From an uncultured Rubrobacteraceae bacterium (GTDB lineage: Bacteria; Actinomycetota; Rubrobacteria; Rubrobacterales; Rubrobacteraceae): DNA of 19,784 bases. Both the position numbers and the translations under genes were made by a program. The stretch spans positions 4,565-24,348 of the forward strand of contig CADCUZ010000135.1 of assembly GCA_902806015.1 (NCBI GenBank). Direction: 5' to 3'. Below, piece after piece: positions 1 through 7,049 of the stretch. The notes beneath the pieces were generated by a model, which saw nothing but the letters and a program-made list of their open reading frames with translations, made no database searches and was not told where the DNA came from. Position 1 is the stretch's first letter. The number at the start of each line of letters is the position of its first letter.

Positions 1-352
1 GGGGGAGTAGTACCAGCCGAAGAAGGCGTAGATGCCGAAAAACAGCGAACCGAAGAGCACCAGCGCGTAGGGCGTCTCCGGAGCGTCCAAAGGCGCTCGG
101 GGTCGTCCGAGGCGTTGGCGCGCCTCTCCAGGAAGACGCGAGCACGTCCGAGGAGAAGGCGAGGGCTCCGAGGACGAGCAGGTGCGCGAGGGCCCGACCC
201 TTGGCGCCCAGCACAGAGGAGAGCGCTCCCTCCGCCGACGCGGAGAGCGCCAGCCACGCGATTTCGGCGGCCAAGGCGCACCAGAAGGGAGCCTTGAATG
301 CGGTCCCCAGCGCGGTCGGCGCGGGGCCGAATGCCCGCCTCTCCGGGCTCAC
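1..352 (-). pseudogene. Decayed membrane protein, cut by left edge
   Basis: Reading the minus strand, a GTG start at 350-352 overlaps the stop of the upstream BAAT remnant (GTGA). It opens a frame with hydrophobic segments such as APFWCALAAEIAWLAL and AHLLVLGALAF. The frame then fails. A hydrophilic loop (ERRANASDDPERL) continues in a second frame, and the last visible segment (DAPETPYALVLFG, then a Phe/Tyr-rich membrane helix ending in GWYYSP) sits in a third. So at least two indels fall within about 200 bases. The pieces join into a sensible multi-helix membrane protein, which argues that this was once a gene, translationally coupled to its upstream neighbour. I do not recognise the family. 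The C-terminus lies beyond the window. Assembly error is the alternative, but the adjacent genes on this strand are also broken. Confidence 0.6.
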
Positions 353-860
353 CCGCTGAGGCTCCCGTCCAGGAGTGTCGTCGGCTTGCGCCAGGAGTTC
401 TGGTTAAGTCTCGGCGTTGGCCTCCGCCGTGCCGTCGTACTGGGCCACGCCGTCGCTGGTCGGCGCGTAGGATGCGCCTAGGAGGCGGCCGACCTCCGAG
501 TAAACGGCCAGCTCGTCGGCGTGGGGACGCCGCTTTTGCCGGAGCCTGTCGTGCGCCACGCACGAGAAACGCTCGGAGGGCCGCGACGTTTGTCACCCGC
601 GGCGACGAGCAGGACCGGGCCGTTCGTCTCCCCCACGGGTATCTCGGCCTCCTCAATCTCTTGGCGCGAGGACCCTGCTGAACCGTCCCCCGTGCACGGC
701 ATGTAGGGCACGGACTCGCCGCCCTTGGTCCAAGCGGGCTCGTCCCCCTCCGGTGTGGAGGCCACTGCCCCGCTGCCCACGTAGCTCATCGCGGCCTTCC
801 CAAGAAGAGCGCCACGACCAGGCGGTAGACTCGGGTTGGCAGCCCCTCTCTCATCTAGGA
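349..860 (-). pseudogene. Remnant of BAAT-type acyl-CoA thioester hydrolase (C-terminal part)
   Basis: Three minus-strand frames must be joined to read the C-terminal half of a BAAT/acyl-CoA thioester hydrolase alpha/beta-hydrolase. The first is SYVGSGAVAS through ETNGPVLLVAAGDK; the second is AHDRLRQKRRPHADELAVYS through YDGTAEANAE; the third is QNSWRK then LLDGSLSG before a TGA at 349-351. The family normally has a catalytic His in an 'AGH' context. Here the matching position reads SEVGRLLGA, so the His is an Arg (codon 485-487). The N-terminal half, including the nucleophile elbow, cannot be recovered. Two or more frameshifts plus loss of the catalytic residue make this a pseudogene. It lies downstream of the broken ParB-like gene and overlaps the next broken gene by GTGA, which suggests a former three-gene operon. 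Confidence 0.72.
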
Positions 861-1523
861 GCACCGTTGCTCGATGACTGCACAGCCCTTGCTCCTCCCT
901 TGCTGCCTTCGCCTCACTACAACCGCGCGACGCGTCGGGCTTCCGGTCGCGATAGGACCGTTCGGAGGCGTCGCGGCAGGTCGCGAAGCGAGGACGCGCC
1001 GGTCTCGGGAGGTTGCTGCGGTCGGCGAGCAGGGTCGCCATCCGCCGCGCTCGGTCCGGTGCGCGGCGTCGGCGCACATCCGTCCCCTGATCTCTACGAC
1101 CTCGGCGTCGATCGCCGCGACCCCGTGGTAGCGGGCCACCGAGACGCGGTGGTTTCAGTCCCGAACGAAGTAGGCGCCGCCGACCTTGTAGAGGCTCACG
1201 GCGGGCAGCTCCTGCCCCCTCTGGTACGCGCGGTCTACGCGGCCCCACCGCTCGCCCATGCACTTCTTGAGGGGCAGAAAGAACGCGTCGAAGTCCCGGT
1301 ACCTGCCGACGCTCCCCGTGATCTTCTCGACTTCGACAGGACATATGCCGCTGTAGGCCTGCCCGCACCATGCCAGGGCGCCCTTCGCCTCGTCGAACGA
1401 GACCGGACGGCAGCGATCGGAGTCCTTCCGCAGCCGGTCTCTCAAGCGCCGCAAGGACGCCTTCAGCAGGGCGCGATGAAAATCCTTGTCGACCTGCTCT
1501 TCCGCGCCAACGTACCCGATCAA
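855..1523 (-). pseudogene. ParB-like fold protein interrupted by in-frame TGA
   Basis: A TTG start at 1523 opens a clean frame (IGYVGAEEQVDKDFHRALLK, then GSVGRYRDFDAFFLPLKK, then LYKVGGAYFVRD). It hits TGA at 1155-1157 and resumes in the same frame with NHRVSVARYHGVAAIDAEVV. The conserved motif of this family is DGNHRVSVA, so the stop sits exactly where glycine is expected. A single GGA to TGA change explains it. Homologues are small ParB/sulfiredoxin-fold proteins common in Actinobacteria and Chloroflexi, often labelled transcriptional regulators, with no firm function. After EVVEIRGR the frame stays open to 855 but becomes Arg/Ser/Pro-rich and unlike a protein, so the true C-terminus probably ended near 1080 or has decayed. 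Without the stop, the recognisable part is about 145 residues. Confidence 0.72.
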
Positions 1524-2035
1524 GCGACCAGGCCAAGGGTAGCGGTTCGGAGTCCGATCTTAGGATCCCTCACCGGTTCGGTTTGTCGCGTGGGGGTGGT
1601 GTAGCCCAACGTCGGCCCCTGGGGAAGCGTTACGAAATCTTGTTAACATTGCATCGATCGCCGCTCAGACTCGCAACGGGTGGATGAACGCACGTACTTC
1701 GTGGAACGATCTCGGTAGGCAGAGCGCGCGCCTCGACTAGCCATGTTTGAGCTCCATATCGGGGGCTTCGTCGTCCGGGCGGACGCGGAACGTCACCCAG
1801 ATGGACCCGTTCTCGCCGAAGTTAGTAGCTTTGAAAGCTAGTCTTCGCCGGCTGCCACCCCAACCGGGAAACCCCGCGCTCGATCCGGGAGGTGGGGTTC
1901 GAGATCGGGCCGCTCGAACCCTTCTTGCCCCCGGTACCTTTCGCCGGCCTCGTGCCGCACGTGCACGGCGAGGCGGTTGCGCCTTCCGCCGGCCGGTGAG
2001 GGGCGCGGTGCGGCTGTGCTAGGATCAACCCTCTC
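1524..2035. other. Gene-poor stretch between ParB-like remnant and lspA
   Basis: About 500 bases without an intact gene. The only coding-like signal is a short minus-strand peptide tail at 1737-1835, listed separately. The rest shows no conserved protein in any frame. A TAGGAT hexamer at 2020-2025 lies about 10 bases before the lspA GTG and could be a -10 box for a nearly leaderless transcript, or its AGGA may serve as a ribosome-binding site. No convincing -35 accompanies it. Confidence 0.4.
1737..1835 (-). pseudogene. Possible C-terminal tail of a lost gene
   Basis: On the minus strand a frame ends at TAG 1737-1739 with a well-composed peptide: LAFKATNFGENGSIWVTF, then RVRPDDEAPDMELKHG. 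The mix of acidic, hydrophobic and aromatic residues is unlike the Arg/Pro/Ala-rich shadow translations around it. Upstream the same frame turns into low-quality sequence, so only about 30 residues look genuine. There is too little room before lspA for a whole gene. It may be the 3' end of a decayed gene. The family is not recognised. Confidence 0.33.
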
Positions 2036-2569
2036 GTGAAAGGCTCGAGGAACAGCGTGGCCAGGCGCGGCGGGGGTCTGCTCAGGGCGCTCGCGACCGC
2101 CCTGTTCGTCTTCGGGGCGGACCAGGGTATAAAGGCCCTCGTCGAGGGCTCCCTACGCGTAGGACAGAGCGTCCCGCTCGTTCCGGGGTTACTCAGCCTC
2201 ACGCACATCAAGAACGACGGAGGCGCCTTCGGCATCCTCGGTGGGAGCCAGGTTCTGCTGCTCCTTGGGAGCGCGGTAGCCGTCGGGGTCGTGCTCTGGA
2301 TGCTGCTCTCCGGGCCGGGTTCTAGGGCCACCACCTACGGGTGCGGCCTTATCCTGGGCGGCGCCGCCGGCAACCTCCTCGACCGCCTGACCGCCGGCGA
2401 GGTGACCGACTACGTGCACTTCTCCTTCTGGTACATCTTCAACGCCGCCGACGCCGCGATAACGGTGGGTGTGGGGCTCCTGCTGCTCGCGGCCTTTTGG
2501 CCCGAGGGAGCCGGCCGGCCGTCGAACGGTCATCCCGTCGGCGGTGGCGGCGAGAGCGGCCCCCGCTGA
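2036..2569 (+). CDS. lspA: Lipoprotein signal peptidase (signal peptidase II)
   Basis: This is a membrane aspartyl protease that cuts the signal peptide from prolipoproteins after diacylglyceryl modification. The 177-residue product has the family layout. A first membrane segment covers about residues 18-35 (ALATALFVFGADQGIKAL). The IKNDGGAFG motif at 58-66 matches the NxGxAFG signature. Further helices lie near 72-92 and 101-112. The block GNLLDRLTAGEVTDYVHF starts at 112, and FNAADAAITVG at 135-145. The catalytic pair is expected to be D125 (in VTDY) and D139 (in NAAD), 14 residues apart here against 18 in E. coli. The start is GTG 2036, with an AGGA about 11 bases upstream. A Gly/Ser-rich tail follows residue 157. 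The gene is intact although broken genes flank it on both sides, which fits an essential function. It converges on the ZIP remnant with a 16-base gap. Confidence 0.96.
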   Translation: MKGSRNSVARRGGGLLRALATALFVFGADQGIKALVEGSLRVGQSVPLVPGLLSLTHIKNDGGAFGILGGSQVLLLLGSAVAVGVVLWMLLSGPGSRATTYGCGLILGGAAGNLLDRLTAGEVTDYVHFSFWYIFNAADAAITVGVGLLLLAAFWPEGAGRPSNGHPVGGGGESGPR

Positions 2570-2585
2570 CTGCCGTTGGCATCTC

Positions 2586-3110
2586 CTACGCCAGGCGGGT
2601 CAGGACGAAGGCCGGCAGGAAACCGATGGTGGTGACGACGCCGACCGCAGGGCCTCCCTCCTCGTAGGCTTGGGGCATCATGGTGCTCGCGAACATGGTG
2701 AGGATGGCGCCGGCGGCAAAGGATTGGATGGCGGCTACCACGTTCCCCGGAGCCCCGGCGAGGAGCAAGTAGCCGATCAGCGCGGCGAGGGTCGAGGCCA
2801 GCGTGACGGCGCCCCAGAGGCCGAGCACGTGGGCCGTGGAGCGAGCCCGGCGCGCTTCATGCCGGCGGCCGAGGAGAGGCCTTCGGGGACGTTGCTCAGG
2901 AAGACGGCGGCCACCAGGGCGATCCCGATGCCGCCCTCGATCAGGCTGATCCCGATGGCCGCCGACTCGAGTATGCCGTCGAGCAGCGCCCCGATGGCGA
3001 TCGCGGCGGTCGAGCCGCCCTGCTCGTCTGCGGAGTTCTTGCGGCTCTCGCCGCCTCCCCGGTTGACCTCCCGTTCCGCGAAAAAGAAGACCGCGGTCCC
3101 GAGCAGCATC
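2586..3110 (-). pseudogene. ZIP-family metal transporter, 5'-truncated and frameshifted
   Basis: ZIP proteins move zinc and other divalent metals into the cytoplasm through about eight helices. Only the C-terminal two thirds can be read here, in two frames. The first runs from ATG 3108-3110 (MLLGTAVFFFAEREV, then AIAIGALLDGILESAAIG, then VFLSNVPEGLSSAAGMKRAG). Near 2843-2850 the frame shifts, and the protein continues as VLGLWGAVTLASTLAALIGY through IQSFAAGAILTMFASTMMP to VGVVTTIGFLPAFVL, ending at TAG 2586. The N-terminal helices (roughly 75 residues) are missing, with an unrelated gene ending 12 bases upstream of the ATG, so a deletion is likely. In the metal-site helix the usual DGIPE reads DGILE (Pro to Leu). 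The VFLSNVPEG motif is kept. Truncation, frameshift and motif change together indicate a dead gene. Confidence 0.8.
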
Positions 3111-3122
3111 CCCGGCGGAGGC

Positions 3123-3634
3123 TTACCATTCCACCAGGCGCTCGTACACGGCCCGGTACTTGCGGATCGCCTGGTGCAGCTCCTCCGTGGACTGCTCTTC
3201 CGAGGCCCGTCGGCGCTTCGGCCCGACCGGGCGACCACGTCGGCCCGCATGCGGCGGGCCTCGCGGTAGTCGTCGGCGACGTCCGGGTGCATGGCGGCGA
3301 GGTTTTTCTCGGTCTCCTCTTCGCTCTCGGAGGCGTCCGAAACGAAGCGGCGCTCGTCGAGGATGTCGGAGACCGTGCGGTCCGCCATCTCTATGGACCT
3401 CTGGGGGTTGTCGACGAAGACCCGCTCGACCTCACCCCACTGCCCCTCGAAGTGTTCCCGCCGCTCGTCCGAGAGCGGCTCGACGCGCCGCTCGACGCTC
3501 CCGCGCCGCCGCCTGAGCTCCTTGTCCGCCTCTTTCTCGGAGCCCTTCTCGCGGGCGGTCCGCTCGTACTCGGGGCCGAACTCCTCCCGGCTGCGCTCGC
3601 GCCGCTGCTCCGAAACGCGCGTAACGTGATGCAA
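3123..3634 (-). pseudogene. Charged hypothetical protein with C-terminal frameshift
   Basis: From TTG 3632-3634 a minus-strand frame gives a highly charged, helical protein: SEQRRERSREEFGPEYERTA, then VERVFVDNPQRSIEMADRTV, then MHPDVADDYREARRMRADVV. The ending of this actinobacterial family of unknown function (of the type STEELRQAxxxYRxLFxxL) is found in another frame as SEEQSTEELHQAIRKYRAVY before a TAA at 3123-3125. The frames meet near 3220-3250. There also seem to be about ten extra residues between the two halves, so the lesion is an insertion plus a frame change and not one lost base. The N-terminal 130 residues are intact, so a truncated product could still be made. It ends 12 bases before the ZIP remnant and is divergent from the Gly-rich repeat gene. 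Function unknown. Confidence 0.55.
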
Positions 3635-3646
3635 TGGTGGCCAGGC

Positions 3647-3675
3647 TTCCCATCCGGCCCGTCGTGGCATAAAAT
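3647..3675 (+). promoter_or_regulatory. Predicted promoter of the Gly-rich repeat gene
   Basis: TTCCCA at 3647-3652 (four of six bases match TTGACA) is followed after 17 bases by TAAAAT at 3670-3675 (five of six match TATAAT). The start codon at 3720 lies 45 bases further on. The position between divergent genes and the AT-rich hexamer in a GC-rich background support it. There is no experimental support. Confidence 0.5.
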
Positions 3676-3719
3676 CCTTCGTGACGGCGACGCCGTGCAG
3701 CCAACGAGAGGAGCGACGC

Positions 3720-4079
3720 ATGACCGAGCGCGAACGACGCGAGGGCACGGGCGATACCAAGGACAACGTCCGCGACGAGGTCGACGAGGCCTCCAAGGGA
3801 CGCAAGAAGCACGCCACCCCGGGCTCCGTCGAGGAAGAGGCCAGCGGGGGCGGTGGACCCGTCGAGCAGGTGCAGGACACCGTGGGCGGCCTGCCCGTTG
3901 TCGGCGGCGTCCTGGGTGGAGGCGGCGGCGAAGGCGGCGGTGGACCCGTCGAGCAGGTGCAGGACACCGTGGGCGGCCTGACCGGCGGCGGCGGAGATGA
4001 CGAGGAAGAGTCCACCGGGGGAGGCGGCGGGGTCAAGGACAACGTCCAAGACGAGCACGAAAAGACCCAGCGCCACTAG
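3720..4079 (+). CDS. Small Gly-rich, acidic protein with internal duplication
   Basis: The 119-residue product is hydrophilic and low in complexity. I recognise no enzyme family and propose no function. ATG 3720 is chosen because AGGAG at 3709-3713 sits six bases upstream; an in-frame upstream ATG-like start at 3681 has no such site. Layout: a charged N-terminus with KDNVRDEVDE at 14-23; the unit GGGGPVEQVQDTVGGL at 43-58; a short hydrophobic stretch PVVGGVLG at 59-66; the same unit again at 72-87; an acidic DDEEE run; and a C-terminal KDNVQDEHEK that echoes the N-terminal motif. The PVEQVQDTVGGL units could form short amphipathic helices between flexible Gly linkers. There is no signal peptide or clear membrane helix. 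Similar short actinobacterial proteins are uncharacterised and are sometimes suspected of stress or surface roles. The gene has its own promoter and a strong terminator, so it is probably a single-gene transcript. Confidence 0.78.
   Translation: MTERERREGTGDTKDNVRDEVDEASKGRKKHATPGSVEEEASGGGGPVEQVQDTVGGLPVVGGVLGGGGGEGGGGPVEQVQDTVGGLTGGGGDDEEESTGGGGGVKDNVQDEHEKTQRH
3849..3980 (+). repeat. Two perfect 45-bp direct repeats inside the Gly-rich gene
   Basis: Positions 3849-3893 and 3936-3980 are identical over 45 bases. They are offset by 87 bases, a multiple of three, so the reading frame is kept. Each encodes GGGPVEQVQDTVGGL. Identity at every third codon position indicates a recent duplication or gene conversion and not convergence. 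Confidence 0.9.
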
Positions 4080-4102
4080 CGACCGGGTAGTTCGTATTTG
4101 GA

Positions 4103-4132
4103 GGACCGGGGCCTCGTGGCTCCGGTCCTTTT
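4103..4132 (+). terminator. Rho-independent terminator after the Gly-rich gene
   Basis: GGACCGG at 4103-4109 pairs with CCGGTCC at 4122-4128. Past one G/T mismatch, an inner GCC/GGC stem closes a TCGT loop. TTTT follows at 4129-4132, then more pyrimidines. It lies 24 bases after the stop codon of the plus-strand gene. The minus-strand DUF2238-like gene ends at 4140 and may use the same hairpin, but that side has no T run. Confidence 0.88.
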
Positions 4133-4139
4133 CTCTGCC

Positions 4140-4550
4140 CTAGCGAACCGTTGGGCGGTTGGAGTCCGTGCGGGAGCGGTTGAAGATCCGGTCGAGGAAG
4201 TGGTCGGCGACGTAGGCCCCTGCCGCGCCGCCAAGAACGCCCAGCACGACGTCGAACATCGTGTCCGGCAGGGCATTGTAGATGGCGGCCCCCACAAAGG
4301 CCAGCAGGATCTCGACGACCTCCCAACCGCCGGCGCCCAGAAGACCTATGACGGAGCCCGTGACGATGGCGTGGCGGCGCGAGTCGAAAAACTCGTCGTC
4401 GCCCCCGCCGCGGTAAATGATCTCCGCCAGGACCGCCACGAGCACGAACGGCGTCAGGAAGTGCGCGATCTCGTCGTAGAGCGGTATCGGCTCGAAGAGC
4501 TTCCAGATAAAACCCGCCCCGTTCAGCGCGATGCAGACCAGGATCAGCAA
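4140..4550 (-). CDS. Small DUF2238-like membrane protein
   Basis: The product has 136 residues with about four membrane segments (roughly 1-15, 28-47, 60-88 and 98-118) and a charged cytoplasmic-type tail. The motif pattern resembles the DUF2238 (YjdF-like) family: YDEIAHFL at 25-32, GWEVVE at 75-80, and DTMFDVVLGVLGGAAGAY at 96-113. This family has no established function. The start is uncertain. TTG 4550 has an AGGTGG a few bases upstream, but the open frame continues upstream as a basic stretch (KRRKRKGLSSPRRWVV), with a CTG at 4575-4577 preceded by AGAGGAAGG. A longer product with a basic leader is therefore possible. It is the last gene of the run CoA-ester lyase, VTT protein, tdk, starting about 60 bases after the tdk stop. 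The assignment rests on motif spacing alone. Confidence 0.7.
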   Translation of the reverse strand: MLILVCIALNGAGFIWKLFEPIPLYDEIAHFLTPFVLVAVLAEIIYRGGGDDEFFDSRRHAIVTGSVIGLLGAGGWEVVEILLAFVGAAIYNALPDTMFDVVLGVLGGAAGAYVADHFLDRIFNRSRTDSNRPTVR

Positions 4551-4610
4551 GACGACCCACCTACGCGGCGAACTCAGACCCTTCCTCTTGCGTCGCTTCC
4601 CCCGATTCGC

Positions 4611-5249
4611 CTACACCCCCGGCAGCCCGTACTGGAACACGCCCTCGGGGACTTCGTGGCAGTGGCGGCAGCGGGCCTCGTAGCTCTCCTCGGCTCCCAC
4701 CAGGATGATCGGGGCCGAGGCGGGTGCCGGCCGGCCGTCTATGAGGCGCTGGGAGCGGGCCGCGTCCCGGCCACAGCGGGCGCAGATGGCCCTGAGCTTG
4801 ACGATCTCGTCCGCTTCGGCGAGCAGGCCGGGCATCGGGCCGAACGGCTCGCCGCGGAAGTCCATGTCGAGACCGGCCACGATCACCTCGTAGCCGCCGT
4901 CGGCAAGTTGTCGGCAGGCCCCCACGATGCCCGCGTCGAAGAACTGGGCCTCCTCGATGGCGACGACGTCCGTCGCCGGTTCGACCCTGTCGAGAAGCTC
5001 CCCGCTGGAGCCGACGGGGATGGCCTCGTGGGGGATGCCGTTGTGGGACCGGATCTCGGCCTCGTCGGAGCGGGTTTCGAGGGCGTGCTTGAAGACCTGC
5101 ACCCGGCGGCGGGCGTAGAGGGCGCGGCGAGAGAGCCGGATCAACTCCTCCGTCTTGCCGGAGAACATGGAGCCCGAGATCACGGTCAGAGAACCGGACC
5201 GGAGCGACGGGTCCTCTTCTGTGGGTCTGAAAGCCTGCATCATGCCCAC
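4611..5249 (-). CDS. tdk: Thymidine kinase (type II)
   Basis: This enzyme phosphorylates thymidine to dTMP with ATP in the pyrimidine salvage pathway, in the cytoplasm. The 212-residue product matches the family length. The P-loop is [12 protein letters not shown] (26-37). The Walker B-like strand with the catalytic acid is [10 protein letters not shown] (95-104, E100 the likely general base), followed by [16 protein letters not shown]. The zinc-binding cysteines are C156/C159 (CARC) and C194/C197 (CRHC), the second pair inside the lasso segment [11 protein letters not shown] that closes over thymidine. GTG 5249, ATG 5243 and ATG 5240 are all possible starts, and no strong Shine-Dalgarno separates them. 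The VTT gene ends only five bases upstream, so tdk is very probably co-transcribed with it. Codon use matches the neighbours and nothing is missing. Confidence 0.95.
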   Translation of the reverse strand: MGMMQAFRPTEEDPSLRSGSLTVISGSMFSGKTEELIRLSRRALYARRRVQVFKHALETRSDEAEIRSHNGIPHEAIPVGSSGELLDRVEPATDVVAIEEAQFFDAGIVGACRQLADGGYEVIVAGLDMDFRGEPFGPMPGLLAEADEIVKLRAICARCGRDAARSQRLIDGRPAPASAPIILVGAEESYEARCRHCHEVPEGVFQYGLPGV

Positions 5250-5254
5250 CCATT

Positions 5255-6046
5255 TTACTTGTCCGAAGCGTGATTTCCTGAGGCCCTCCTCCCCGGTTCA
5301 CGCCGCTCTTTGGCGCGCTTGAGAAGGACGAAGATAACGACCCCGACGATCACGAGCGCGGACGTGAACAGGAAGAGGCCGACGTACTCGGGCGCCCGGC
5401 GGCCGAGGTAGGAGTAGAGGAGGGTCTGGGGGAAGATGCCAAGGGCGGTGGCCAGGATGAAGCTGCCGAACCGCATCCGGGTGAGGCCGGCGGCGTAGCT
5501 CACGGCGTCGAAGCCCGCGCCTGGCAAGAGCCTCCCCGCGAAGACCGCGTACAGGCCCCAGCGGGCAAACCAACGGTCGGCGGACTGGAGGCCCGTCTTG
5601 CCCACCAGCACCTCCACCGGCACCCGGCCCAAAGAGCGGGAGATGCCGAAGCAGACCGCCGCCGCCAAGACGTGGCCGAAAAGGGAGAGCACCCAGCCCC
5701 AGAACACCCCGAACGCTAGGCCGTTGGCGAAGGTGATCAAAAACGAAGGCACCGGCGCCGCGAGCGCCTGCAAAACCATCAGAAAACACGAGGCGACCGG
5801 CGCCCAAGGGCCGAACGAGACGACGTAGTCTCGCAGGCCGGCGATGTCCCCCCGGCCCAATATCCCCAGCGCCCGGTTGGTCTCGGCCCGAAAGCCCTCT
5901 ACCAGTAGGTACAGCAGCCCGAAAGCCGCGGCCGCGGCCAGGAGCAGAGAGAACCGCAGCCAGCGGATCGTCCGCCCGGTTGGCCTCGCAGCTCGCGCCA
6001 TACCCTGTGGTTGTCCCCCCTCCGCCACTGGTTCATCCCGCGGCAC
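5255..6046 (-). CDS. TVP38/TMEM64 (VTT-domain) membrane protein
   Basis: This is an integral membrane protein of the VTT superfamily (PF09335), which includes DedA proteins and the eukaryotic lipid scramblases TMEM41B and VMP1. Bacterial TVP38-type members are poorly understood and may move lipids. A first helix follows a basic N-terminus ([20 protein letters not shown]). The VTT core then runs through [40 protein letters not shown], and the hallmark [20 protein letters not shown], with two more helices to the C-terminus and a basic tail. GTG 6046 gives 263 residues and lies 10 bases after the stop of the CoA-ester lyase, with AGAAGG eight bases upstream. ATG 6001 (248 residues) is also plausible and would fit the basic start [14 protein letters not shown]. 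It is the second gene of the four-gene minus-strand run. Confidence 0.88.
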   Translation of the reverse strand: MPRDEPVAEGGQPQGMARAARPTGRTIRWLRFSLLLAAAAAFGLLYLLVEGFRAETNRALGILGRGDIAGLRDYVVSFGPWAPVASCFLMVLQALAAPVPSFLITFANGLAFGVFWGWVLSLFGHVLAAAVCFGISRSLGRVPVEVLVGKTGLQSADRWFARWGLYAVFAGRLLPGAGFDAVSYAAGLTRMRFGSFILATALGIFPQTLLYSYLGRRAPEYVGLFLFTSALVIVGVVIFVLLKRAKERREPGRRASGNHASDK

Positions 6047-6058
6047 GAGGTGGGCCTT

Positions 6059-6994
6059 CTACCCTCCGTGCGCGCCGGCGAGATCCAACGTGTTCCTGGC
6101 CATCTTTATGGAAGCGGCGTCGACCATCTGCCCGTCCACGCTGACCGCGCCGGAGCCGGCCGCGCCGGCCTCCTCGTAGGCCTTGACGACCCTCTCGGCC
6201 CACCCGATCTCCCTCTCCGTGGGCGAGAAAATCTCGTTGACGACGGGGACTTGGGCCGGGTGGATGCACCACTTCCCGTCGAAGCCGAGCGACCGGGCGC
6301 CGCGGCACGACCCCCTAAGCCCTTCTTCGTCGCGGTGGTCCGCCACCGGTCCGTCCACGGCCCTCAGCCCGGCCGCCCGGGCCGCCACGATGATGCGCTG
6401 CATGACGTACCCGAAGCGGTGCCCGGGGTACGTCCCGTCCCACTCGTCGCGGGTGCCGACGCTCGTCTGGGGCATGCCGAGGCTCGCCGCGAAGTCCCCC
6501 GGCCCGAAGTGCAAGGCCCGCAGACGGTCCGTAACCCGGGCTATGGCGTCGATGTTCGTGAGGCCTTCGGCGCTCTCTATCTGGGCCTCGAGCTTTACCT
6601 TTCCGGCGTGGATGCCGGTGTTCATCTCTATCCCGTCGAGCAAGACGGCGACAGTGCGGAGGTCTTCGGGACGATTTACCTTCGGGATGAGGACGGCGTC
6701 GAGCGTGCCGCCGGCCTCCTCGGCGACTTCTATGAGATCCCGGTAAAACCAGCGCGTGTCCAGGGCGTTGGACCTGAAGAGCGTCGGCCTGCCCCGCCAG
6801 TCCATCTCCCCCACGGTTCGGACGACGTCCTTGCGGGCGTCGGCCTTCCTGCCCGGCGCCACGGCGTCTTCGAGGTCGAGAAAGACGGCGTCGGCCTCGG
6901 AGGCCAGCGCCTTCTCGACCATCTTGGGGTCGTTGGCTGGCACGGCGAGCAGCGAGCGCGCCGCCGCCCCGGCTTTGTGTTTCTCTGCGTCCAT
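6059..6994 (-). CDS. HpcH/HpaI-family CoA-ester lyase (malyl-CoA lyase type)
   Basis: Enzymes of this family cleave or form C-C bonds in CoA thioesters such as malyl-CoA, methylmalyl-CoA and citramalyl-CoA, with glyoxylate or pyruvate as partner. The 311-residue product has the ordered signatures SLLAVPAND (14-22), DAVFLDLEDAVAPGRK (35-50), FRSNALDT (73-80), LEAQIESAEGL (135-145), FGPGDFAASLGM (163-174), DGTYPGHRFGY (186-196) and GFDGKWCIHPAQ (237-248). E140 and D167 match the Mg2+ ligands known from malyl-CoA lyases, and R74 the substrate arginine. The DGTYPG and FAASLG segments favour the malyl-CoA group over citrate lyase CitE, and no citF or citD is present. ATG 6994 is preferred because the open frame upstream is not protein-like. 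It heads the minus-strand run and is divergent from the VC0807 gene. The exact substrate is not determined. Confidence 0.88.
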   Translation of the reverse strand: MDAEKHKAGAAARSLLAVPANDPKMVEKALASEADAVFLDLEDAVAPGRKADARKDVVRTVGEMDWRGRPTLFRSNALDTRWFYRDLIEVAEEAGGTLDAVLIPKVNRPEDLRTVAVLLDGIEMNTGIHAGKVKLEAQIESAEGLTNIDAIARVTDRLRALHFGPGDFAASLGMPQTSVGTRDEWDGTYPGHRFGYVMQRIIVAARAAGLRAVDGPVADHRDEEGLRGSCRGARSLGFDGKWCIHPAQVPVVNEIFSPTEREIGWAERVVKAYEEAGAAGSGAVSVDGQMVDAASIKMARNTLDLAGAHGG

Positions 6995-7049
6995 CCCGGC
7001 GACATTCTCGCACAAACGGCCCGCCTCCCTGGGGTAGAGAGCTTCGCCC

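Noticed and set aside
1155..1157. Selenocysteine or other TGA recoding in the ParB-like gene
   Set aside because: The aligned residue is Gly, not Cys, no SECIS-like hairpin is evident, and neighbouring genes are plainly decayed, so a nonsense mutation is simpler.
478..1536. A 352-codon minus-strand open frame
   Set aside because: Its first part is the out-of-frame shadow of the ParB-like gene and is Arg/Gly-rich. Only its C-terminal portion carries genuine BAAT sequence, so it is a chance join of two remnants.
1..3634. Mobile element or integration as the cause of the decayed region
   Set aside because: No transposase, integrase, terminal inverted repeat or target duplication could be found around the broken genes.
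2777..4042. A 421-codon minus-strand open frame
   Set aside because: It joins the antisense of the Gly-rich gene (Ser/Pro/Thr-rich), the charged protein and part of the ZIP remnant. It is not one protein.
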